Shown here: positions 1-9,047 of the stretch, one piece after another
Numbering within the stretch: the stretch's first letter is position 1
Layout: each line of letters begins with the position of its first letter
From: Subsaxibacter sp. CAU 1640
Lineage (GTDB): Bacteria; Bacteroidota; Bacteroidia; Flavobacteriales; Flavobacteriaceae
Direction: 5' to 3'
Length of the DNA: 64,000 nucleotides
NCBI RefSeq assembly: GCF_023156585.1
Contig: NZ_JALNMI010000002.1
Location: 1 to 64,000, forward strand
Notes under the pieces: generated by a model
What the model was told of the DNA's origin: nothing
Seen by the model: only the letters and a program-made list of their open reading frames with translations
Database searches by the model: none
Translations under genes and position numbers: made by a program

Positions 1-30
1 CCATAAGGACCGTCCCGTTTTGCGAGGGTG

Positions 31-62
31 CAAATATACAACCCTTTTCCCCTTACCAGCAA
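31..62 (-). promoter_or_regulatory. Bacteroidota-type promoter reading out of the window's left edge
   Basis: On the minus strand a TATATTTG -7 box (31-38) is preceded by a TTG -33 element (60-62) with a 21-nt spacer. The sequence after the -7 box (GCACCCTCG then AAAAC) closely matches the start of the tRNA-Lys transcript at 20105, so the gene to the left is probably another stable RNA. That gene is outside the window. The rest of 63-223 is AT-rich and I see no gene in it. Confidence 0.6.
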
Positions 63-223
63 AACTTTTTCAACCTTTTTTTGAAGTTTTTTTTACAACC
101 CTATCCCTGAAGACTTTGCGTTAAATAGTTCGTCAAAAAAAATCAATGAAAAGGTAAAATAAGCTTTTAATCAATCTCAATACCTCATAAAAGTAACAAT
201 AAAATTTACACCTATATATTATA

Positions 224-254
224 TTGTATGGTAGCATTAATCATATTATCTTTG
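224..254 (+). promoter_or_regulatory. thrS promoter
   Basis: TTG at 224-226 and TATCTTTG at 247-254 with a 20-nt spacer match the Bacteroidota sigma-A consensus TTG/TAnnTTTG. Transcription would start near 260, leaving a leader of about 20 nt before the thrS ATG. It likely drives thrS-infC-rpmI-rplT. Confidence 0.75.
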
Positions 255-279
255 CAAACTCTAATTACAATAATATTTT

Positions 280-2220
280 ATGATTGATATTTCTTTGCCT
301 GACGGTAGTATAAAACAGTTTCCTTTAAATTCAACTCCTATGGATGTTGCAAAAAGTATTAGTGAAGGTTTAGCTCGAAATGTTATTTCCGCGAGCTTTA
401 ATAATACAATTGTTGAAACCGACACACCATTAACACAAGATGGTAGTTTAGTTTTGTATACTTGGAATGACAAAGAAGGAAAGAAAGCCTTTTGGCATTC
501 TTCTGCTCATATTTTAGCTCAATCCCTTGAAGAGTTATATCCAGGCATAAAGTTATCTATCGGTCCTGCTATCGAAAATGGATTTTACTATGATGTGGAT
601 TTAGGAGACCAGTCTATCTCTGAAAAGGATTTTAAATCCATTGAGGATAAAATGCTTGAAATAGCAAGAGGAAAATATGACTTTAAAATGCGTTCGGTCT
701 CAAAAGCCGATGCACTTTCGATGTACAAGTCCCAAGGTAACGAATACAAAATAGAATTGATAGAAAATCTAGAAGATGGGACAATTACGTTTTGTGATCA
801 TTCAACGTTTACTGATTTATGCCGGGGCGGACACATACCAAATACAGGGATTGTAAAAGCAGTAAAATTACTTTCTGTAGCTGGAGCCTACTGGAGAGGT
901 GATGAAAAGAACGAGCAATTGACAAGAGTTTATGGAATCTCCTTTCCAAAACAGAAAGACCTCACGGAATATCTCGAGATACTAGAAGAAGCAAAACGTC
1001 GCGACCACAGGAAATTAGGAAAGGAACTAGAACTATTTACCTTTTCATCAAAAGTTGGCCAGGGTTTACCTCTATGGTTGCCTAAAGGAGCAGCGCTGCG
1101 AGAGCGATTAGAAAATTTTCTCAAAAAAGCACAGAAAAAAGCTGGATATGAAATGGTAGTAACTCCTCATATTGGCCAAAAAGAGCTTTATGTTACTTCT
1201 GGCCATTACGCCAAATATGGAGCTGATAGTTTTCAGCCAATCCATACTCCTGCAGAAGGCGAAGAGTTTTTATTGAAGCCTATGAATTGTCCTCATCATT
1301 GTGAAATCTATAATACTAAACCATTTTCATATAAAGATCTACCTAAACGATATGCCGAGTTTGGAACAGTATATAGATATGAGCAAAGTGGAGAGCTTCA
1401 TGGCTTAACCAGAGTGAGAGGTTTTACTCAAGATGACGCTCATATATTCTGTACTCCTGATCAACTTGATGCTGAATTCAAAAATGTTATTGATTTAGTT
1501 TTATATGTATTCGGTTCATTGGGTTTCGAGAATTTCAGAACTCAAGTTTCTGTTAGAGATCCAGAACAACCAGAAAAATATATAGGTAGTCTTGAGAATT
1601 GGGATAAAGCTGAACATGCTATCATCAATGCTGCTAAAGATAAGGGATTGGATTATGAAGTTGTGGAAGGAGAGGCAGCATTTTACGGTCCAAAACTTGA
1701 TTTTATGGTCAAGGATGCGTTGGGCAGAAACTGGCAGTTAGGAACAATTCAAGTTGATTACAACTTGCCTGAACGTTTTGATCTCTCTTATAAAGGTAGT
1801 GACAACGAATTGCACAGACCTGTGATGATCCATCGAGCTCCATTTGGCAGTATGGAACGTTTTGTGGCTATTTTGTTAGAACATACTGGAGGAAATTTCC
1901 CATTGTGGTTGATGCCAACTCAAGCAATCATCCTATCAATCAGTGAGAAATATGAAAAATACGCTGAAAAAGTTTTAAATTTGCTAGAAAATAACGAAAT
2001 TCGCGCCCTCGTTGATAATAGAAACGAAACCATTGGTAAGAAAATCAGGGAAGCTGAAATGCAAAAAGTACCTTTTATGATTATCGTTGGAGAGAATGAG
2101 GAAAACGAAGGCAAGATTTCAGTTCGTCAACATGGTGGAGAAGATTTAGGCATGATTCATGTAGAGGAGTTCTCAAAAATTGTTGAAAGTGAAATAAGCA
2201 AAACATTAAAATCATTTTAA
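280..2220 (+). CDS. thrS: Threonine--tRNA ligase
   Basis: Cytoplasmic class II aminoacyl-tRNA synthetase that charges tRNA-Thr and edits Ser-tRNA-Thr. At 646 aa it is full length. Domains in order: TGS (about 1-62), the editing domain with H73xxxH77 and a downstream CRGGH, the catalytic core (about 245-540), and a C-terminal anticodon-binding domain. The catalytic zinc ligands are present as C337, H388 and H518, matching the E. coli C334/H385/H511 set. The ATG at 280 lies about 20 nt after the predicted transcription start, with no Shine-Dalgarno sequence. It is first in the conserved thrS-infC-rpmI-rplT cluster. Identification is secure. Confidence 0.98.
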   Translation: MIDISLPDGSIKQFPLNSTPMDVAKSISEGLARNVISASFNNTIVETDTPLTQDGSLVLYTWNDKEGKKAFWHSSAHILAQSLEELYPGIKLSIGPAIENGFYYDVDLGDQSISEKDFKSIEDKMLEIARGKYDFKMRSVSKADALSMYKSQGNEYKIELIENLEDGTITFCDHSTFTDLCRGGHIPNTGIVKAVKLLSVAGAYWRGDEKNEQLTRVYGISFPKQKDLTEYLEILEEAKRRDHRKLGKELELFTFSSKVGQGLPLWLPKGAALRERLENFLKKAQKKAGYEMVVTPHIGQKELYVTSGHYAKYGADSFQPIHTPAEGEEFLLKPMNCPHHCEIYNTKPFSYKDLPKRYAEFGTVYRYEQSGELHGLTRVRGFTQDDAHIFCTPDQLDAEFKNVIDLVLYVFGSLGFENFRTQVSVRDPEQPEKYIGSLENWDKAEHAIINAAKDKGLDYEVVEGEAAFYGPKLDFMVKDALGRNWQLGTIQVDYNLPERFDLSYKGSDNELHRPVMIHRAPFGSMERFVAILLEHTGGNFPLWLMPTQAIILSISEKYEKYAEKVLNLLENNEIRALVDNRNETIGKKIREAEMQKVPFMIIVGENEENEGKISVRQHGGEDLGMIHVEEFSKIVESEISKTLKSF

Positions 2221-2252
2221 TATAAAATAAGTTTAACTAAAATATTTAAGCC

Positions 2253-2807
2253 ATAGCAATACGTAGAACAAAAGGTAATTTCAGAAACACTGAAAAAGAG
2301 GAGCAGCATAGAATTAACTCAAAAATTAGAGCCGAGAAAGTAAGATTAGTAGGTGATAACGTTGAGACTGGTATTTATTCATTAAGAGATGCATTAGCAC
2401 AAGCTGAAGAGCAAGGTGTTGATCTTGTAGAGATCTCACCAAAAGCTGATCCTCCTGTATGCAAGGTTATGGATTATAAGAAGTTTCTTTACGAGCAAAA
2501 GAAACGTGATAAAGCTTTAAAGGCCAAAGCAACTAAAGTTGTTGTAAAAGAAATTCGTTTTGGTCCCCAAACAGATGACCATGATTACGAGTTCAAAAAG
2601 AAACATGCAGAAAAATTCTTAAAAGAAGGTGCTAAATTAAAAGCATTCGTATTCTTTAAAGGACGTTCGATTGTGTTTAAAGAACAAGGTCAAATCCTGT
2701 TGTTGAAATTGGCTCAAGACCTAGAAGACTATGGCAAAGTTGAACAAATGCCAAAGCTTGAAGGAAAACGAATGACAATGTTCATTGCGCCAAAAAAAGC
2801 AAAATAA
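2253..2807 (+). CDS. infC: Translation initiation factor IF-3, non-ATG start
   Basis: IF-3 binds the 30S subunit, blocks 50S joining and proofreads start codons. The frame is open from the codon after a TAA at 2247-2249. It encodes the usual N-terminal region (RRTKGNF, then HRINSKIRA and VRLVGDN), the linker with [17 protein letters not shown], and a C-domain ending at 2807. The first ATG (2469) falls inside the linker and would remove the whole N-domain. Real initiation must therefore use a weak codon: ATA at 2253 (184 aa) or ATA at 2259. IF-3 itself rejects such codons, and E. coli infC uses AUU for autoregulation, so the same feedback is likely here. Exact start codon uncertain. Confidence 0.93.
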   Translation: MAIRRTKGNFRNTEKEEQHRINSKIRAEKVRLVGDNVETGIYSLRDALAQAEEQGVDLVEISPKADPPVCKVMDYKKFLYEQKKRDKALKAKATKVVVKEIRFGPQTDDHDYEFKKKHAEKFLKEGAKLKAFVFFKGRSIVFKEQGQILLLKLAQDLEDYGKVEQMPKLEGKRMTMFIAPKKAK

Positions 2808-2861
2808 AACTGTTTACAGTTTAAAGATAATAAGCGAAACGTAAAATAAAAATTAGGAGAA

Positions 2862-3059
2862 ATGCCGAAAATGAAAACTAAATCTAGTGCCAAAAAGAGA
2901 TTCAAGCTCACTGGTACTGGTAAGATCAAGAGAAAACACGCTTTTAAAAGTCATATCTTGACAAAGAAGTCTAAAAAGCGTAAACTCGCTCTGACACATG
3001 ACACTTTAGTGCATCCAGCAGACGAGAACAATGTTAAAACAATGTTGCGTTTAAAGTAA
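2862..3059 (+). CDS. rpmI: 50S ribosomal protein L35
   Basis: Small, very basic 65-residue protein of the large ribosomal subunit, beginning [14 protein letters not shown] and rich in Lys/Arg throughout, as expected for bL35. It lies 54 nt after infC and 103 nt before rplT, the universal infC-rpmI-rplT order. An AGGAG-like stretch (AATTAGGAGAA) sits just before the ATG, which is unusual in a genome where most starts have no Shine-Dalgarno sequence. Confidence 0.96.
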   Translation: MPKMKTKSSAKKRFKLTGTGKIKRKHAFKSHILTKKSKKRKLALTHDTLVHPADENNVKTMLRLK

Positions 3060-3100
3060 CACTGTTTTAAACGGTTAAAACAAATTATAAACCATGGAGT

Positions 3101-3142
3101 TGGGCAAATAAATTTTAGCAAGTACCATTTATAGGTCGCCCA
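3101..3142 (+). promoter_or_regulatory. Possible L20 autoregulatory hairpin before rplT
   Basis: In the 103-nt gap between rpmI and rplT, TGGGC (3101-3105) pairs with GCCCA (3138-3142) and ATAAAT (3108-3113) with ATTTAT (3127-3132). This gives two stacked helices separated by an asymmetric internal loop. L20 represses its own mRNA in other phyla through leader structures mimicking its rRNA site. Position and two-helix shape fit, but this is inference from one sequence. Confidence 0.35.
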
Positions 3143-3162
3143 CTACAAAAAACAATTAAGAA

Positions 3163-3510
3163 ATGCCAAGATCAGTAAATTCAGTAGCGAAGAGAGCCAG
3201 AAGAAAAAAGGTTCTTAAGCAAGCAAAAGGTTACTTCGGAAGACGTAAAAACGTTTGGACAGTAGCTAAAAATGCGGTTGACAAAGCGATGTTATATTCG
3301 TACAGAGACCGTAGACAAAAAAAGAGAAACTTCCGTTCATTATGGATTGCACGTATCAACGCTGCAGCTAGAATGCATGGGATGTCGTATTCAAAATTTA
3401 TGGGAGGAGTTAAAGCTAATAACATCGAATTGAACAGGAAAGTTCTTGCAGATTTAGCTATGAACAACCCTGAAGCTTTTGAAGCGATTGCAAAAAAAGT
3501 AAAAAAATAG
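3163..3510 (+). CDS. rplT: 50S ribosomal protein L20
   Basis: bL20 is an early assembly protein of the 50S subunit. The 115-aa product shows the family start [16 protein letters not shown], a basic N-terminal extension and a globular C-terminal half with [16 protein letters not shown]. Length matches the family (about 114-118). It is the last gene of the thrS operon and is followed by an intrinsic terminator. Confidence 0.97.
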   Translation: MPRSVNSVAKRARRKKVLKQAKGYFGRRKNVWTVAKNAVDKAMLYSYRDRRQKKRNFRSLWIARINAAARMHGMSYSKFMGGVKANNIELNRKVLADLAMNNPEAFEAIAKKVKK

Positions 3511-3545
3511 GCGTTTCGCCAAAATAATAACCACATTTCGCTTAT

Positions 3546-3577
3546 AAAATCCGATTCTTACGAATCGGATTTTTTTA
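3546..3577 (+). terminator. Intrinsic terminator of the thrS-rplT operon
   Basis: A 12-bp stem (AAAATCCGATTC, 3546-3557, with GAATCGGATTTT, 3562-3573) closes a TTAC loop and runs into a T-tract. It is 35 nt after the rplT stop. Confidence 0.9.
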
Positions 3578-3706
3578 TTGAATGAAGATATATTTCAAGG
3601 TTTAGATAGAGTTAACCTTTATATCATAAAAGCTACATGAGCAAACCTCTATTCTATATTTTAGCATGAATTAAAAGTCTAGTATTATTACTAAAATATA
3701 TTGTTT

Positions 3707-4516
3707 ATGAAAAGATTAATTGTTATAACCATTTTATTGTTAACCAATTTTGCAAACGCTCAAAGTACATCACCATATGAATGGAAATGGGTTAGAGATG
3801 GCGTTTGGACAGGTGCAGCCATGGGAACAAGTGCTTATGGTTTGATATTAATTCAAAATAAAGATGACATAACTGTTGCCGAAGTAAATGCTTTGGATGC
3901 GGACGATATCATTTTTATAGATCGTTGGGTTGCCGGTAATAGTTCAGAAACTGCCAATAATATAAGCGATATTCCTTTTGCTGCATCTTTTATTTTGCCT
4001 TTTGGCATGTTGTTCGATGACGAAATCAATGATCACACTGGGCAGTTTGTTGGAATGTATCTTCAAAGTCTTTCAACGACATCTGCTCTTTACACTATTA
4101 CAGCAGGTTTAGTAAATCGATCTAGACCTTATGTCTATGATGAGAGCGTCGATATAGATAGACGTACAAAAAATAATGGACAACGTTCTTTTTATTCTGG
4201 CCACGTAGCAGCAGCAGCCACTGCTACATTCTTCGCTGCGAAAGTTTATTGTGATTTTAATCCAGATGCCACTGGAAAAGGCTGGATCTGGGCATCTGCA
4301 GCAGTTATTCCAGCTACCGTCGGATATTTTAGAATGCAAGCCGGACAACACTTTTTAACTGATGTATTATTAGGATATGGACTTGGTATGACAGCTGGAA
4401 TTTTAATTCCTGAAATGCATAAAACCAGAGAAAATTCTCTTGAATTAACTCCTGTTGGAGGTCGCGATTTCAGAGGTGATGATTACACTGGTTTGGCTTT
4501 AAGATTCAAGTTTTAA
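3707..4516 (+). CDS. PAP2-family phosphatase, secreted or outer-membrane associated
   Basis: Predicted acid phosphatase of the type 2 phosphatidic acid phosphatase superfamily. The ATG at 3707 gives MKRLIVITILLLTNFANAQ, a clean signal peptide; the upstream in-frame TTG at 3701 would spoil it. The three PAP2 signatures appear in order: NRSRPY (motif 1, arginine kept, leading Lys not obvious), YSGH (motif 2, Tyr for the usual Pro) and R-x5-H-x3-D in RMQAGQHFLTDVL (motif 3). The 269-aa protein ends with LALRFKF, an aromatic-ended strand that may anchor in the outer membrane. Substrate is unknown; lipid A or undecaprenyl-diphosphate dephosphorylation are possibilities. It is convergent with the cyclase gene, 8 nt apart. 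Confidence 0.85.
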   Translation: MKRLIVITILLLTNFANAQSTSPYEWKWVRDGVWTGAAMGTSAYGLILIQNKDDITVAEVNALDADDIIFIDRWVAGNSSETANNISDIPFAASFILPFGMLFDDEINDHTGQFVGMYLQSLSTTSALYTITAGLVNRSRPYVYDESVDIDRRTKNNGQRSFYSGHVAAAATATFFAAKVYCDFNPDATGKGWIWASAAVIPATVGYFRMQAGQHFLTDVLLGYGLGMTAGILIPEMHKTRENSLELTPVGGRDFRGDDYTGLALRFKF

Positions 4517-4524
4517 GACAACTC

Positions 4525-5607
4525 TTATTTTTTTACTTTGTGAATAGCATAAAGCTTGAGTTCTTCTGATTTACCTTCAAGAAGCTCATTCCCAAGAGGA
4601 ATTGCTTTAAACTTTGAACTTAATTTAAGGTGTGAAAGCATTTCTTCTGAAGTCAAAAATGATTCTTCGTATTCATTACATTGTTCTTGAATGCGCGAAG
4701 TGGTATTTATAACGTCTCCATGATAAGCCAGTTCTTTTTTAATGGTTCCAACTTCGGCAATTATAATTTTCCCTGAATGAAGTCCAGCCTTAAACTCTGG
4801 GACAACACCATATCGTTTCATATAATATTTTGCATGCTTTCGAAGCTTTGCATCATATTCAAAAAACAAGTTTAAACAATTGAGGTGTTTTGTCCCTTTC
4901 TTCATTGTCCATGTCAGTACTGCTTCGTCACCAACATATTGATATATTTCGGCATTATATTTATTTATTATCCGATTTAAATAATAAAAGCAATCTTGTA
5001 TAAAACGACTGTATTTTAGATGTCCCAGTTCTTCCGCTATAGAAGTAGAGGATTTTAAATCAATAAACATCAATATCCTCTCGACTTCTCTCGGTTTACG
5101 ATATCTTCCAAACAACATCTTTAATATGACGCCTTTTCCAAATTTATCATTTGCCAACCTTATTAGTGAAAACATGAGTGAACATAGAATAAAGTAGGCA
5201 GTCACTAACCAAAATATCCTATTGGAAATCCACCACCCTCTGTGGTTTGGGAAATCAACATTGATATAATCTTCAGCTAAATAAGCAATGAAAGTGAGAG
5301 AAAAGATCAGAAAAAATAGGTAGATAATAGATTTAAGAATAATTATAATTCCTAGATGTAGTGTTTTAGATAAAAACTTATCAAACAAAAACTCTATAAT
5401 AGTGTAAACAATTGCAACCATTACACCTAGAATGACACCAAACATAAGGTATTCAGATACGGCAATTTGTTCAGATAATCTTACCGAATTGACTTGTTCT
5501 TGATGCCTACCGTAATATCTGATAAGGATAAATAGACAAAAAACGAAGGACCAAAAAACGGTCGAAAAAAACAATAATTTAAAAAATTGCTTTAGTGCGT
5601 ATTTCAA
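4525..5607 (-). CDS. Membrane-anchored class III adenylate/guanylate cyclase
   Basis: Predicted nucleotidyl cyclase making cAMP or cGMP. The N-terminal half (about 1-165) holds four or more hydrophobic segments. The cyclase homology domain follows (about 175-340): first metal Asp in MFIDLKSST, second in YVGDEAVLTW, and the transition-state Asn/Arg pair in VINTTSRIQ. The substrate-selecting position is neither the typical Asp nor Thr (AYHGD), so ATP versus GTP preference cannot be called. Initiation appears to be TTG at 5607: no ATG lies between it and the upstream in-frame stop, and the next Met is about residue 55, inside the membrane region. It starts 14 nt after an EF-hand gene on the same strand and is probably co-transcribed. 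Confidence 0.88.
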   Translation of the reverse strand: MKYALKQFFKLLFFSTVFWSFVFCLFILIRYYGRHQEQVNSVRLSEQIAVSEYLMFGVILGVMVAIVYTIIEFLFDKFLSKTLHLGIIIILKSIIYLFFLIFSLTFIAYLAEDYINVDFPNHRGWWISNRIFWLVTAYFILCSLMFSLIRLANDKFGKGVILKMLFGRYRKPREVERILMFIDLKSSTSIAEELGHLKYSRFIQDCFYYLNRIINKYNAEIYQYVGDEAVLTWTMKKGTKHLNCLNLFFEYDAKLRKHAKYYMKRYGVVPEFKAGLHSGKIIIAEVGTIKKELAYHGDVINTTSRIQEQCNEYEESFLTSEEMLSHLKLSSKFKAIPLGNELLEGKSEELKLYAIHKVKK

Positions 5608-5621
5608 AGGATGAAATGTAT

Positions 5622-5900
5622 TTAGTTAGTCTTTTTCCCTATCTCATCCACTGCAGCTTTGAACTCGCTCCAATTGACGAGTGCGTCACCGTCTTTATCA
5701 TAACCTTCAATCAGTTTATTGGTAACGATTCCTCTTATCAAACCACTGATTTCTGCCTTTTTTAATAATTCAGAAATTTCTTTTTTTGACAGTTTCCCGT
5801 CATCGTCATCATCAAAAAATGAAAAAGCTTTTTCTGGAGTTTCAAAACTATTGGATATTAAAATCTGAATTTTGTTGAGTATAACTTCCTTTGTAGACAT
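5622..5900 (-). CDS. EF-hand calcium-binding protein, probably cytoplasmic
   Basis: Small acidic protein (92 aa) with two EF-hand loops: DDDDDGKLSKKE (about residues 29-40) and DKDGDALVNWSE (about 70-81). Both keep Asp/Asn at positions 1, 3 and 5 and Glu at 12, so both should bind Ca2+. There is no signal peptide or membrane segment, so it probably acts in the cytoplasm, unlike most bacterial EF-hand proteins. It lies directly upstream of the membrane cyclase gene (14-nt gap), which suggests calcium sensing linked to cyclic-nucleotide production. That link is inference. Confidence 0.85.
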   Translation of the reverse strand: MSTKEVILNKIQILISNSFETPEKAFSFFDDDDDGKLSKKEISELLKKAEISGLIRGIVTNKLIEGYDKDGDALVNWSEFKAAVDEIGKKTN

Positions 5901-5933
5901 ATGTTCTTTTCTTTTAAAAATACAAAAAAAAGC

Positions 5934-6590
5934 TCATTTAAGAACTAGATTATCCTTATGAAAACTCGCCAATAATCTATATTCTTTAAGAATCATCAAT
6001 TGATACATAATATAAAAAAATGAGTTAAGCACCCAAATATCAATCAATGGCTCTTTAATAATAATGAATTCTGCATTACCAGTAATGAATATGTATATAC
6101 TACATAATAAGTACATGATAACTCCCAAGGAAAAATGGAAATATTTGTGATGTTTATCCATGTTCAAGAGAATAAAACATATTGCACAAAATACAAGAAA
6201 AAAGGAGGTGGCTAATATTTCCAATTCATTGAATCTCCAAAATATCGTTGGATCCGTTACGTACGAATATACCAAAATGATAAGAACGGCAGTAGCCAAA
6301 GATAACATAAGACTTTTAAAGTATTTGTCCTTTATTAATGTATAATAGAAGTAACCCAAGAATAAAAATTGAAATAAAAAATAAAAATGGGAAAGAAATA
6401 AATTAGAACCAGGCTTGAAAAACCCAATGGCATGGCACAAAATCTCTATGCTTAACAGCGATACCAAATAGGCTATAAAAACCTTTGATACCTTTCCCCT
6501 AACCTCTTTGTTTTTAATAAACAAAATAGTATTTAGAAGCAATAATAACAGACCAATGAGGCTAATTGAAAATGACAACAGAAAATTCAT
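5934..6590 (-). CDS. Integral membrane protein of unknown function
   Basis: Not recognised. The 218-aa product (start MNFLLSFSIS at 6590) is almost entirely hydrophobic, with six to seven predicted transmembrane helices and short charged loops (KNKEVRGKVSK, KDKYFK, MDKHHKYFHF). A longer reading to 6653 would add a very basic leader and overlap the upstream gene; the 6590 start leaves a 19-nt gap and begins right at the first helix. The layout of alternating helices with aromatic residues resembles 7TM sensor membrane domains, but no signalling output domain is attached. It lies between a secreted protein gene and the EF-hand gene. Confidence 0.7.
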   Translation of the reverse strand: MNFLLSFSISLIGLLLLLLNTILFIKNKEVRGKVSKVFIAYLVSLLSIEILCHAIGFFKPGSNLFLSHFYFLFQFLFLGYFYYTLIKDKYFKSLMLSLATAVLIILVYSYVTDPTIFWRFNELEILATSFFLVFCAICFILLNMDKHHKYFHFSLGVIMYLLCSIYIFITGNAEFIIIKEPLIDIWVLNSFFYIMYQLMILKEYRLLASFHKDNLVLK

Positions 6591-6609
6591 ATACAGCGGT
6601 AGGCTTAAT

Positions 6610-7869
6610 TTAGGTTTTTTGGTTTTTCTTTTTGGCCGCAGGAAACAATACATTATTCAGAATCAAGCGATAACCTGGTGAGGTTGGGTGAAGTTCGAGT
6701 TCGGTCTTTGGGTCTCCAACCTTATGGGTATAATCTTCTGGATCATGGCCTCCATAGAACGTAAAGAAGCCTTTTCCTTTGATACCATGAATGTATTTTG
6801 CCTCACCATTACTTTTATTTTCACCAAGAATCAAGACATTCGATTTGATTTCGTCTCTGGTGAAAGAGGTTGTTTGTCCCATAAAACCTTTTACCAAAGC
6901 TGTATGATTTTGGCATAACATCGTTGGCACAGGATCCCATTTTGCTGAAAAATCCATCAAGGTAAAATAATCGAGCGTGGGAAGAATTTGCCTCTTTTGG
7001 GTCATATCTATAGATGAGAACTCATAAACATTTGGGTTTCTTTCCAAAATAAAATCTTTAAATGCGAAGGTTTTATTATAGTCGATGAGATTCTGATAAT
7101 TGGGCTCGCTGGCATCACCATCAAACATTGGTTCGCAAATATCAACTCCCTCGGCGGCCAATGCAATATCAAAACTATCTGTCGCACTGCACATAGCGAA
7201 CATAAATCCTCCACCTACAACGTAATTTCGAATTTTCAATGCGACGTCTAGCTTCTCTTCAGAAACTTTATTGTAACCTAATTTTGTAGCCAAAGCTTCG
7301 GCCTCCTTTTTCTCTTCTATATACCAAGCTGCTGATTTATAAGCTCGGTAAAACTTACCATACTGACCTGTAAAGTCTTCGTGATGAAGATGTAGCCAAT
7401 CGTATAAAACCAAAGCATCGTTGAGTACTTCTTCGTCATAAATCACATCATAAGGTATTTCGGCATAGGTCAAAACCATTGTCACGGCATCGTCCCAAGG
7501 TAAATTTCCTTTTGGAGAATAAACAGCAATTTTTGGTGCTTTTTCAAGAATTACCGCTTCCATATTTTGCGATGGACTCGCAATAAGGTTGAGAATTTCT
7601 TCTGTTTTTGTATCAGACAAGATTTCATAGGAAACTCCTCTTATTTGGCACTCACGTTGAATGGCTTCTGTATCTGGCAATAAAAATGAACCACCTCTAT
7701 AATTTAGCAACCAATTGACTTTGAGTTGTTTTTCCAAGGTCCAATAAGTGACTCCATATGCCTTTAAATGGTTCTTCTGCCCTTCAGCATCCATAGGAAT
7801 CAGGATATACGAAGCATAGGATTTAAATCCAAAAAATACAAATAGCAACAATAAGGCAATCTTCTTCAT
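6610..7869 (-). CDS. Secreted Bacteroidota protein, often labelled asparagine synthetase B
   Basis: A 419-aa protein with signal peptide (MKKIALLLLFVFFGFKSYAS) followed directly by YILIPMD. Close relatives are, from memory, annotated as asparagine synthetase B, but neither an N-terminal catalytic Cys glutaminase nor a PP-loop synthetase domain is visible, and AsnB is cytoplasmic. The central region (about 215-240) has GGGFMFAMCSATDSFD, reminiscent of the nucleophile elbow of class I glutamine amidotransferase-like folds, and the C-terminal part has FYGGHDPEDYTH. A periplasmic protein with an amidotransferase-like fold is a reasonable guess; activity unknown. The C-terminus is Lys-rich (AAKKKNQKT). 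Confidence 0.8.
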   Translation of the reverse strand: MKKIALLLLFVFFGFKSYASYILIPMDAEGQKNHLKAYGVTYWTLEKQLKVNWLLNYRGGSFLLPDTEAIQRECQIRGVSYEILSDTKTEEILNLIASPSQNMEAVILEKAPKIAVYSPKGNLPWDDAVTMVLTYAEIPYDVIYDEEVLNDALVLYDWLHLHHEDFTGQYGKFYRAYKSAAWYIEEKKEAEALATKLGYNKVSEEKLDVALKIRNYVVGGGFMFAMCSATDSFDIALAAEGVDICEPMFDGDASEPNYQNLIDYNKTFAFKDFILERNPNVYEFSSIDMTQKRQILPTLDYFTLMDFSAKWDPVPTMLCQNHTALVKGFMGQTTSFTRDEIKSNVLILGENKSNGEAKYIHGIKGKGFFTFYGGHDPEDYTHKVGDPKTELELHPTSPGYRLILNNVLFPAAKKKNQKT

Positions 7870-7931
7870 AGTGGAAATATACTCAAAAATTGCAGCGGAT
7901 TGAAAAACTTTAAGGAAATATTAGGTTAAAG

Positions 7932-8966
7932 TTACTTCTTAATAATCAGTTCGTTTCCTGAAAGCAAACTAGCAATTACGCGAGTATTTGGAAATTGTTC
8001 TAAAATTATTTTGATAAAAACAGTAATTGGAATAGACATTATCATGCCTGGAATTCCCCAAATAAAGCCCCAGAACATCAACATTACCAAGACTGTAATG
8101 ATATTGATGGAAAACGATTTTCCCATAAAAATGGGCTCGAGAATTGCGCCAAAAATCACCTGGACCATTGTGATGGAAAGAACAAAGAAAAACAATGTTC
8201 CCATTAATTGTATTTCCACAAAAGCGAAAATTGCCAACGCAATAACGGAAATAAAAGATCCTATCATTTGAACAAAATTGATGACGAAGGCGAATAATCC
8301 CCAAAATATAGGGAAACTGACATCAAAAAACACACAAGCAAGGCCAATTCCAATTCCAGTTCCTAGACTTACCAAAAACTTTACTTTGATAAATTTGATT
8401 AAATCCTTTTCAACTTTACGAAATGTTTTAACTGATGTATGTTTCTGTTTTAATAATGTGGCATTCATCAATTTTTGGACATTGATAGATTCTGCCAGCC
8501 ATAAAACCGTGAAGAACGCCGTAGTCAATGTCATACTCAACATATTGCCAACAAATCCAAATGCCTTTCCAAGACTGTCCTTTTGAAGAATCTCTGCAAT
8601 GAAATTATCTTCATTTCCCAATTTTGTCCCAAGGAATGCTTCAAGCGATTGCTTCAGGTTTGTCAGCTTCAGTTCTGCTTGCGCAAAAAATGTACTGTCC
8701 GAAGACATAATTTGTTGACTAGACAGATGAATTAATTCAGCTGTTAGAGCCAATCCCAATAAAATCAATAGAATAACAATGCCAATACTTAACACTTTAT
8801 GAACGCCTCTTTTTCCAAGCCAACGCATCAAAGGTAAAAACAACAACGCAATGAACATTGAAGACACCACCGGAATAAATATGAAGGAAAGTATTTTCAG
8901 TAAATAGAAAATAACCGGAATTACAAGAACCAACAATAAAGTATTCGTGGTGCGTATCTTATCCAT
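7932..8966 (-). CDS. AI-2E family transporter (putative permease)
   Basis: Polytopic inner-membrane protein of 344 aa with about eight helices in the AI-2E/UPF0118 arrangement: two N-terminal helices, a third, a soluble stretch (about 85-135), then a five-helix C-terminal half with the family motifs FWGLFAFVINFVQMIGSFIS and GAILEPIFMGKS followed by SINIITVLVMLMFWGFIWG. Members export autoinducer-2, small metabolites or Na+; the substrate here cannot be told. The gene has its own promoter (8995-9027) and stands alone between dnaB and the secreted protein gene. Confidence 0.92.
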   Translation of the reverse strand: MDKIRTTNTLLLVLVIPVIFYLLKILSFIFIPVVSSMFIALLFLPLMRWLGKRGVHKVLSIGIVILLILLGLALTAELIHLSSQQIMSSDSTFFAQAELKLTNLKQSLEAFLGTKLGNEDNFIAEILQKDSLGKAFGFVGNMLSMTLTTAFFTVLWLAESINVQKLMNATLLKQKHTSVKTFRKVEKDLIKFIKVKFLVSLGTGIGIGLACVFFDVSFPIFWGLFAFVINFVQMIGSFISVIALAIFAFVEIQLMGTLFFFVLSITMVQVIFGAILEPIFMGKSFSINIITVLVMLMFWGFIWGIPGMIMSIPITVFIKIILEQFPNTRVIASLLSGNELIIKK

Positions 8967-8994
8967 AGTGAAAGGCTGTCTTTTAAATAGCTTG

Positions 8995-9027
8995 CAAAGA
9001 TAAACTTTCAGGCAAGAATAATTTCAA
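8995..9027 (-). promoter_or_regulatory. Promoter of the AI-2E family gene
   Basis: Minus-strand TATCTTTG at 8995-9002, with TTG at 9025-9027 (22-nt spacer, slightly long). The leader would be about 25 nt. Confidence 0.55.
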
Positions 9028-9047
9028 ACAAAAAGTTAAGTTTTGAA

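Noticed and set aside
2469-2807. infC beginning at the first ATG (2469)
   Set aside because: It would lack the whole N-terminal domain; the upstream frame encodes recognisable IF-3 sequence.
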